This document shows, in pieces, positions 57,568-64,000 of a DNA stretch of 64,000 bases (positions are counted from its first letter, which is position 1; the number at the start of each line of letters is the position of its first letter). Under the pieces are notes generated by a model that searched no databases, was not told where the DNA came from, and was given only the letters and a program-made list of their open reading frames with translations. The DNA is from Rikenellaceae bacterium (GTDB taxonomy: Bacteria; Bacteroidota; Bacteroidia; Bacteroidales; Rikenellaceae), in contig SUZM01000002.1 of NCBI GenBank assembly GCA_015059965.1, positions 4,251-68,250 on the forward strand, given 5' to 3'. A program made the translations under genes and the position numbers.

Positions 57568-60500
57568 ATGACAGAGAAATTCTACTCTTTCACCAAGGCG
57601 GTGGTGCTACGCATGGCACTCGTTTTGGCGTTCGTTTCTTTGGCAGCAGGCGAGGCTTCGGCTCAAAGTCGCAAGATCTCGGGTACTGTGAAGGATTCGA
57701 TGGGGCCCGTTGTGGCCGCTTCGGTCGTGGTTGAGGGTACGACCATTGGTGTGAGCACCGCTACGGACGGTACGTTCACGATGGAGATCCCCGCCTCTGC
57801 GAAGCAGATTAAGGTGAGCTACGTCGGTTACAAGGATGCCGTTGTGGACCTGGTAGCCGCGCAGACTGTCTACGACATCCTCCTCGAGGAGACCTCGACC
57901 CATATGGACGAGGTGGTGGTCGTAGGTTACGGTACGGTAAAGCGCCGCGATGTGGTGGGTTCGGTATCGTCGGTGAGCAATGAGCAGCTCGTGCAGATGC
58001 CTGTGGCCACGGTCACGGAGGCGCTGGCCGGTCGCATGGCCGGTGTGCAGGTAACCTCCACGGAGGGTGACCCCGATGCCGAGATCAAGATCCGTGTCCG
58101 CGGTGGCGGTTCGATCACGCAGGACAACTCGCCCCTCTACATTGTGGACGGCTTCCCCGTGGAGAGCATCTCGGATATTCCGGCTTCGGACATCCAGTCG
58201 ATCGACGTGCTGAAGGATGCCTTCTCGACGGCGATCTATGGTGCCCGTGGTGCAAATGGTGTAGTGATCGTTACGACCAAGAGCGGCGAGAAGGGCCGTG
58301 TGACGGTGAACTACAACGCCTACTACGGCATCAAGAAGATGGCCAACACCGATGCCATCACCCCGATGAACCCCTATCAGTATGCGCAGTACTACTACGA
58401 AATGGGTGTTGTGCGCAACAAGCTTGACGACATCTATACGCCCGTGTTCGGTGGTTTTGAGGATTTGGGCCTCTATCAGAATGTGGCCGGCAACGACTGG
58501 GTTGACCAGGTATTCGGCCGCACGGGTACGACCTTCAACCACAACATCTCGGTTTCGGGTGGCGGTGACAAGTTCAAGTGGACGGCCAGCTACGCCCACA
58601 TCGACGAGGATGCCATCATGGAGGGTTCGTCCTATAAGCGTAACAACCTCGCGCTGAAGGCTTCGTATAAGCCTACCAAGCGCATCGGTTTCGACTTCAA
58701 TATCCGCTACTCGGATACCGAGGTGCGCGGTGCCGGTGCCAACTCCATCAATGATGCCGGCTCGAACTCGGGTAACGGCCGTATGCGCCATGCGGTGCAG
58801 TACATGCCTATTCCGCTTGATATGTCGGCCGCCGGTGGTAACGAGAACGAGGGTGAGTCGAACTACACGATGGTGGGCGACAACGTACAGCCCATGATCG
58901 CCATTGCCGACAACGACAACCTGCGCACGCGTAAGAATTGGACGGCCAATGCCGCCTTCTCGTGGGAGATCATCGACGATCTGACCCTGCGCGTGGAGGC
59001 CGGTCTGGACGACTACCGCCAGATCAACAACCGTTTCTACGGCATGACCTCCTACTACGTCTACAACAACAACCGCCCGGGTCCGGCTCTGCGCTATACG
59101 GACTATTCGCGTGAGAAGATCCGCAGCACCAACACCTTGAGCTACGACTTCAAGAAGGTGCTCAAGAATGAGAATCACAAGCTCAACATCCTGGTGGGTC
59201 AGGAGTATATCGTTTCGCGCTCGAACACGTTGGGTCTCGACGTACACGACTATCCCACCTTCTTCTCGGCCGAGCAGGCTTGGAATATGATGAGTGCCGC
59301 TACGGGTACGCACAGCGTATCGAACGTCTACAATCCTGATGATCGCCTGCTCTCGTTCTTCGGTCGCGTGAACTACGACTACAAGGGTAAGTATATGATT
59401 TCGGCTACGATGCGTGCCGATGGTTCGTCGAAGTTTGCCGAGGGTAACCAGTGGGGTTACTTCCCCTCGGCTGCCGCTTCGTGGCGCATTTCGGGCGAGG
59501 AGTGGATGAAGAGTGCCGAGTGGCTCGACAACTTGAAGATCCGCTACAGCTTCGGTACGGCCGGTAACAACAATATTCCCGCCGGTCTGATCTTCCAGAC
59601 CTACGCCAGCTACGGCGATGCTTCGGATCGTCTGCTGAGCTCTGGCTATTGGGGCCCCTCGGGTGGTGACAACCCGCCGATGATGAATCCCGACCTGAAG
59701 TGGGAGACCACCTATTCGCACAACCTGGGTCTGGACTTCGGATTCCTGCGCGGCAGAATCAACGGATCGGTGGAGATCTACCAGAACAATACGCAGGATC
59801 TTCTGATCAAGTATCCTACCGGTGGTAGTGGTTACGCTTACCAGTATCGCAACCTGGGTGAGACGCGCAACCGCGGTATCGAGCTCTCGGCTCAGTTCGT
59901 AATCCTGGAGAAGGAGAAGTATGGAATCACCTTCTCGGCCAACGCCTCCTACAATCAGAACCGCGTGATGGATCTGGGCGAGGGTGTGACGGAGCTCAAC
60001 GAGATGACCAACTGGGCCTCGACCCAGGTGGGTACCGACTATGTGGTTCGCGTAGGTGAGCCTTTGGGCCAGATGTACGGCTACATGTCGGATGGTCGCT
60101 ATGAGGTCGATGACTTCAACTACGATAACGGCAAGTGGGTGCTCAAGGATGGCGTGGCCGACAACTCGGCCATCATCGGTGCCGACTATCTGCGTCCGGG
60201 TGCCATGAAGCTCAAGGATCTGAATGGTGACGGTAAGGTAAACGACAGCGACAAGACCGTGATCGGCAACTCGCAGCCCGAGTGGACCGGAGGTTTCTCG
60301 CTCTCGGCCTACTTCTACGGCTTCGACCTGGCCGCCAACTTCAACTGGGTATATGGCAACCAGATCTACAACGCCGACAAGATTCAGTATACCACCTCGA
60401 CCAACAACCCCAACTACCGCAACCTGATCGACCTGGTGGCTGTGGGCAACCGTTGGACCAATATCGACTGGGCTACGGGTCTGGAGATCACCGATCCCGC

Positions 60501-60831
60501 CGCCTTGGCTGCTGCCAACCGCGGTACGACGATGTGGTCGCCCTACATGCAGAATTCGACCTTTACGGATTGGGCTGTCGAGGATGGTTCGTTCCTCCGT
60601 CTGAGCTCGCTGACGCTGGGTTACACGCTGCCCAAGGCGTGGATGAAGAAGCTCCGCATTCAGAAGTTCCGTGTCTATGTAACGGGCACCAACCTCTTCT
60701 GCTGGACGGGCTATTCGGGCTACGATCCCGAGGTGGACTGCCGTCGCCAGACGCCGCTGACCCCCGGTGTTGATTACTCGGCCTACCCGAAGAGCACGGG
60801 TGTTGTATTTGGTGCAAACCTTACGTTCTAA
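57568..60831 (+). CDS. susC: SusC/RagA TonB-dependent transporter, pectin locus
   Basis: 1087 residues. Signal peptide (VLAFVSLAAGEASAQ), carboxypeptidase-like domain (about 35-110, KISGTVKDSMGPVVAASVVVEGTTIGVSTATDGTF), SusC box MDEVVVVGYGTVKRRDVVG, plug (SPLYIVDGFPVESISDIPASDIQSIDVLKDAFSTAIYGARGANGVVIVTTKSG), and barrel ending GVVFGANLTF with the terminal Phe needed for outer-membrane assembly. Imports pectic oligosaccharides with the SusD that follows. It differs clearly from the SusC at 30688, so each locus has its own pair. The upstream operator and -7 box suggest HTCS control. Confidence 0.96.
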   Translation: MTEKFYSFTKAVVLRMALVLAFVSLAAGEASAQSRKISGTVKDSMGPVVAASVVVEGTTIGVSTATDGTFTMEIPASAKQIKVSYVGYKDAVVDLVAAQTVYDILLEETSTHMDEVVVVGYGTVKRRDVVGSVSSVSNEQLVQMPVATVTEALAGRMAGVQVTSTEGDPDAEIKIRVRGGGSITQDNSPLYIVDGFPVESISDIPASDIQSIDVLKDAFSTAIYGARGANGVVIVTTKSGEKGRVTVNYNAYYGIKKMANTDAITPMNPYQYAQYYYEMGVVRNKLDDIYTPVFGGFEDLGLYQNVAGNDWVDQVFGRTGTTFNHNISVSGGGDKFKWTASYAHIDEDAIMEGSSYKRNNLALKASYKPTKRIGFDFNIRYSDTEVRGAGANSINDAGSNSGNGRMRHAVQYMPIPLDMSAAGGNENEGESNYTMVGDNVQPMIAIADNDNLRTRKNWTANAAFSWEIIDDLTLRVEAGLDDYRQINNRFYGMTSYYVYNNNRPGPALRYTDYSREKIRSTNTLSYDFKKVLKNENHKLNILVGQEYIVSRSNTLGLDVHDYPTFFSAEQAWNMMSAATGTHSVSNVYNPDDRLLSFFGRVNYDYKGKYMISATMRADGSSKFAEGNQWGYFPSAAASWRISGEEWMKSAEWLDNLKIRYSFGTAGNNNIPAGLIFQTYASYGDASDRLLSSGYWGPSGGDNPPMMNPDLKWETTYSHNLGLDFGFLRGRINGSVEIYQNNTQDLLIKYPTGGSGYAYQYRNLGETRNRGIELSAQFVILEKEKYGITFSANASYNQNRVMDLGEGVTELNEMTNWASTQVGTDYVVRVGEPLGQMYGYMSDGRYEVDDFNYDNGKWVLKDGVADNSAIIGADYLRPGAMKLKDLNGDGKVNDSDKTVIGNSQPEWTGGFSLSAYFYGFDLAANFNWVYGNQIYNADKIQYTTSTNNPNYRNLIDLVAVGNRWTNIDWATGLEITDPAALAAANRGTTMWSPYMQNSTFTDWAVEDGSFLRLSSLTLGYTLPKAWMKKLRIQKFRVYVTGTNLFCWTGYSGYDPEVDCRRQTPLTPGVDYSAYPKSTGVVFGANLTF

Positions 60832-60865
60832 TATCGGCTACACCTTATAATAAAATATAGCGAAT

Positions 60866-62722
60866 ATGAAAAACTTGAAATATATCAGTCTGCTTCTGCT
60901 GCTTGCCGTGGGCTTCAGCTCGTGTGCCGATATTCTGGAGCAGGAGATGAAATCGTCGATCGATTCCGAGACGATGTATAGCAGCTATGACCTGGCCGAG
61001 GCGGCCAACTACGGCGCTATCTACGCCATCATCGGCCGCACGGCCAACTTCCGTGCCCGTTTCCACCCCTGGTACGGTTTGAACTCCGATATCGAGTGGT
61101 ACCTCTCGTTCTCGGGCGTAAACCGCGATATTGTGGCTTATAACCTGTTGCCTAACAACTCGACAATGAACACCGCCTCGGACAACAACGCCTACTCGAT
61201 GATGTACGAGGGTATCGAGCGCCTGAACCTCAATGTGAAGAACCTGCGCGAGTATGGTGATGTGGAGAACAACAAGGATATGGCCTTCGTCTTGGGTGAG
61301 GCCCTGGTGCTGCGTGCTACGGTCTACTACGACCTGCTGCGTGCCTGGGGTGATGTGCCGGCCCGCTTCGAGCCCGTAACCCCCGAGACGATCTACATCC
61401 CCAAGGCGGATCGTGATGTGATCTACAAGCAGCTGCTTAAGGATCTGGAGGAGGCTGCCACGTTGCTGCCCTGGCCCGGTGAGGGTCGTGCCAAGACGAT
61501 CGACCGCGCCAACCGCGCCTACGCACAAGGTCTCTATGCCCGTATCGCCCTGATGGCTTCGGGTTATGCGCTGCGCCCCGATGAGGGTCAGGTGGGAACC
61601 GGAAATCCCGGCTCGGTACGCAAGTCCTCGGATCCCGAACTGCAGAAGAACGTCCTCTACCCGAAGGCCTTGGCTGCCTTGGAGGATGTGATCCAGAACA
61701 GCGGCTGCAAGCTCTACGCAAACTATCAGCAAATGTGGGAGGATCTGGGAGCCTTCAATCTGGATGCTTCGACCGTAGGCAAGGAGGTCCTTTGGGTATA
61801 TCCTTATGGCGATAACCGTGGCCGTTGGAACTACACCTTCGCCGTGCGTGATGACGATGCTACGCGTGCCGGTGGTGCTGCCGGTCCCGTCCCGACGCTC
61901 TGGTTCGATTACGACAAGAACGACCAGCGCCGCGATCTGAGCTGCGTAAACTGGAAGTGGTCGAAGGGCCAGCAGGTTCCTGCCGGTATGGATAACTGGT
62001 ACTTCGGTAAGTTCCGCGTGGAGTGGATGACCAAGAACAACTGGAATCGTGAGGGTAACGACTGTGGTTACAAGCCTCCCTACATGCGCTATTCGGATAT
62101 TCTGCTGATGGCTGCCGAGATCGCCAACGACTCGGAGGGTGGTGTGCGCGATGAGAACAAGGCCAAGAGCTATCTGGCTGAGGTGCGCGCTCGTGCTTTC
62201 GGTGCCAATGCCGGTGAGGCCCAGGCCCAGGTTTCGGCTCTGGGTGGCGAGCAGGCGATCTTCGATGCCATTGTTCAGGAGCGTGCCTTTGAGTTCGTGG
62301 GCGAGATGATCCGCAAGCAGGACCTCATCCGTTGGGGCATGCTCAAGGAGAAGATGGACGAGACGAGCCGCAAGATGATGCAGCTCTCGAAACTCGAGGG
62401 TGATTATGCCAACCTGCCGCGCGAGTTCTACTACCGCTACAACAAGCAGGGTGAGATCGAGTTCTGGGGCTTTAATGAGGGTGAGAACGTAACGCCCGAT
62501 GCCACCTGGATGCAGACCACCGACAGCAAGGGTAAGCCCACGACCTACATTCCCGACGATTCGGAGGATGAGACCAAGAACCTCTTCTACGACTCGAACT
62601 ACAAGGGTAATGTGGCCGAGCACTACTACGATGCCAACCCCGACGAGAAGCAGTACTGGCCGATCTTCCAGAATGTGCTCGATATGTCGCAGGGTAAACT
62701 TGTAAACGACTTCGGTTACTAA
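60866..62722 (+). CDS. susD: SusD/RagB family lipoprotein, pectin locus
   Basis: 618 residues, lipoprotein (LAVGFSSCADILEQEMKSSIDS). SusD helices: MAFVLGEALVLRATVYYDLLRAWGDVPARFEPV, DRANRAYAQGLYARIALMASGYAL, YMRYSDILLMAAEIAND, QERAFEFVGEMIRKQDLIRWGMLKEKMDET. It caps the SusC barrel and binds the oligosaccharide. Its start lies 34 bases after the SusC stop, so the pair is co-transcribed. Confidence 0.95.
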   Translation: MKNLKYISLLLLLAVGFSSCADILEQEMKSSIDSETMYSSYDLAEAANYGAIYAIIGRTANFRARFHPWYGLNSDIEWYLSFSGVNRDIVAYNLLPNNSTMNTASDNNAYSMMYEGIERLNLNVKNLREYGDVENNKDMAFVLGEALVLRATVYYDLLRAWGDVPARFEPVTPETIYIPKADRDVIYKQLLKDLEEAATLLPWPGEGRAKTIDRANRAYAQGLYARIALMASGYALRPDEGQVGTGNPGSVRKSSDPELQKNVLYPKALAALEDVIQNSGCKLYANYQQMWEDLGAFNLDASTVGKEVLWVYPYGDNRGRWNYTFAVRDDDATRAGGAAGPVPTLWFDYDKNDQRRDLSCVNWKWSKGQQVPAGMDNWYFGKFRVEWMTKNNWNREGNDCGYKPPYMRYSDILLMAAEIANDSEGGVRDENKAKSYLAEVRARAFGANAGEAQAQVSALGGEQAIFDAIVQERAFEFVGEMIRKQDLIRWGMLKEKMDETSRKMMQLSKLEGDYANLPREFYYRYNKQGEIEFWGFNEGENVTPDATWMQTTDSKGKPTTYIPDDSEDETKNLFYDSNYKGNVAEHYYDANPDEKQYWPIFQNVLDMSQGKLVNDFGY

Positions 62723-62762
62723 CCGATAAGCTGATTCCTAACCATAAAAACAGGAAATGAAT

Positions 62763-64000
62763 ATGAAAAAGATATTGAAATCGTTGTTATTCGCGGCTGT
62801 GGTTGCGCTGGGTGTCGGCTTTGTGTCGTGCTCGGACGATCGCGACGACCTGAACACGGTCTTGGTTTTGGACCGTGCGCTGACGCCGCAGAATTTCTCG
62901 GCAACCGTATTGGATACGGGTTGTGATGCCAGATTTTCGTGGGACGTGCGCAAGGATGTAGCCGCTTACGTCCTCTCGATCTACAACAATGAGCTCTGCG
63001 AGGGCGAGGCTCTCTGGACGGGCGAGGTGACCGGTGATCAGGTCCCCTACACCCTTAAAGGCGTTCTGGAGGCCGAACAGACCTACTACGCTGCGCTCTA
63101 TGCCGTGAGCGCTGACGAGCGCGTGAAGAGCTCGAATCGTGTCATCTCGGAGGCCATTGAGACCTACGCCATCATGACCTCACTCGATCCCAGGGTCGAG
63201 GAGCGTGCCTCGTCGAGCATCACCCTGGCCTGGACGGCTGACGACTTCCTGACCCACATCAAGGTGGTTCCCACGGGTGCCACCGAGGGTACGGAGTATG
63301 AGGTGACTGATGCCGACCTGCAGGCTGCCAAGGCCACCGTGGAGGGGCTGACCCCTTCGACGGGCTATACGCTGACCCTCTACTACAACAGTGCCGCTCG
63401 CGGTACGGTGGAGGCTTGGACGCGTCCCGATGAGACGGGTGCCACGCGCGTTACGAATTCGGCCGAGCTGCAGCAGGCTCTGGTGGACGGTGCCACGAAG
63501 ATTGCCGTGGCCTACAGCGAGGAGCCCTATACGTTGGAGTTTGCCGCCGGCGTGACGAACCCGCTGCCGACCTGGAATCAGGCCCTGACGATCTATGGTG
63601 AGAGCACCCCCGAGGGACTCCAGCCTACGATCATCGGCTTTACGATGGGTATGAACCCCGGTGCTGCGGAGTATGCAGTTACGATCTCCGACCTGAAGCT
63701 CAACGGTAATGGCGCCGGCTATGTGGTCAATGTACCCTCGAATGCCGTGACCCATATCTCGTCGCTGGTGATCAAGAATTGTGAGATCTTCAACTATGCG
63801 AAGAACATCGCTACCTGCTCGGATGGCGGTGCTGAGCTCCACGTTTCGGGTGAGATCCTCTTCGACGGACTTACGGCCTATAACATCAATCCCGAGGGTA
63901 CGGGCGGTGGCGATACGATCGACTTCCGCGTGGGTACCTACAACAACCTTACGCTGCGTAACTCGACGATCTACAATGGTGGTCGTACCTTCTTCTACCT
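62763..64000 (+). CDS. DUF5123-like beta-helix lipoprotein, partial
   Basis: Open from the ATG at 62763 to the window end with no stop (over 410 residues), so the gene continues beyond. The start has AGGA 7 bases upstream; an ATG at 62757 is in frame but too close to it. Lipoprotein signal ends FVSCSDDRDDL. An FN3-like domain pair (about 38-225, ending in AWTRPDETG) precedes a pectate-lyase-like repeat region (VTNSAELQQALVDGATKIAV, LTIYGESTPEGLQPTIIG, VTISDLKLNGNGAGYVV, LVIKNCEIFNYAKN, LTLRNSTIYNGGRTFFY) with helix-coil rungs. Such proteins follow SusCD in pectin loci and may bind or cleave pectin at the surface. Confidence 0.85.
   Translation, partial: MKKILKSLLFAAVVALGVGFVSCSDDRDDLNTVLVLDRALTPQNFSATVLDTGCDARFSWDVRKDVAAYVLSIYNNELCEGEALWTGEVTGDQVPYTLKGVLEAEQTYYAALYAVSADERVKSSNRVISEAIETYAIMTSLDPRVEERASSSITLAWTADDFLTHIKVVPTGATEGTEYEVTDADLQAAKATVEGLTPSTGYTLTLYYNSAARGTVEAWTRPDETGATRVTNSAELQQALVDGATKIAVAYSEEPYTLEFAAGVTNPLPTWNQALTIYGESTPEGLQPTIIGFTMGMNPGAAEYAVTISDLKLNGNGAGYVVNVPSNAVTHISSLVIKNCEIFNYAKNIATCSDGGAELHVSGEILFDGLTAYNINPEGTGGGDTIDFRVGTYNNLTLRNSTIYNGGRTFFY

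Noticed and set aside
57607..59721. A minus-strand open frame of about 700 codons
   Set aside because: It is antisense to the well-supported SusC gene and shows only shadow composition.

Overview
The window reads as chromosome from a gut Bacteroidota bacterium, most likely the Rikenellaceae/Alistipes group. The reasons are two SusC/SusD pairs, a hybrid two-component regulator, many lipoproteins, a high-GC coding style, and Bacteroidota-type promoters (TAnnTTTG at -7, sometimes TTTG about 19-20 bp upstream) in front of many genes. The genus is an inference from gene content and style; no search was run.

Region 1 (1-16.8 kb) is mostly housekeeping. A gene-free left edge carries decaying tandem repeats of about 285 bp and a candidate structured RNA. 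Then come a small lipoprotein, a degenerate lumazine-synthase-like gene with a TPR membrane protein, recF with a DUF721 gene, an OmpA-type porin, B12-dependent ribonucleotide reductase, ridA with a small conserved gene, an OmpA-like periplasmic protein, dusB, argS, a thioesterase, an HU protein and an aminotransferase. Intergenic DNA here holds heptamer repeats (AATGAGC type) and two related palindromes of about 123 bp, each starting directly at the stop codon of a minus-strand gene.

Region 2 (16.8-44.1 kb) is a large polysaccharide utilisation locus. A minus-strand run of 13 genes contains an NAGPA-like phosphodiester glycosidase, two related glycoside-hydrolase-like lipoproteins flanking SusC/SusD, a surface lipoprotein, an SGNH hydrolase, a DUF5009 membrane protein, a DUF4434 protein, a renin-binding-protein-like N-acylglucosamine 2-epimerase, a calcineurin-like phosphoesterase, an FAD oxidoreductase and a CE2-like esterase. 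Next to it are an MFS transporter and a ROK repressor, and divergently a DUF4988 lipoprotein and a NagB/PIG-L fusion. Together they suggest use of an amino-sugar glycan, possibly phosphodiester-linked. The substrate is inferred.

Region 3 (44.1-64 kb) starts with a tRNA-Ser whose 3' end and flank are duplicated. It continues as a plus-strand pectin locus: an STN/alpha-beta-hydrolase fusion, GH28, PL1, a CE12-CE8 fusion, the hybrid two-component regulator, GH105, SusC, SusD and a lyase-like lipoprotein cut by the window end. The predicted route is deesterification, backbone cleavage, SusCD import and final GH105 cleavage of unsaturated oligosaccharides. An identical 15-bp motif precedes both the GH28 and the susC promoters and is a good candidate for the regulator's binding site.
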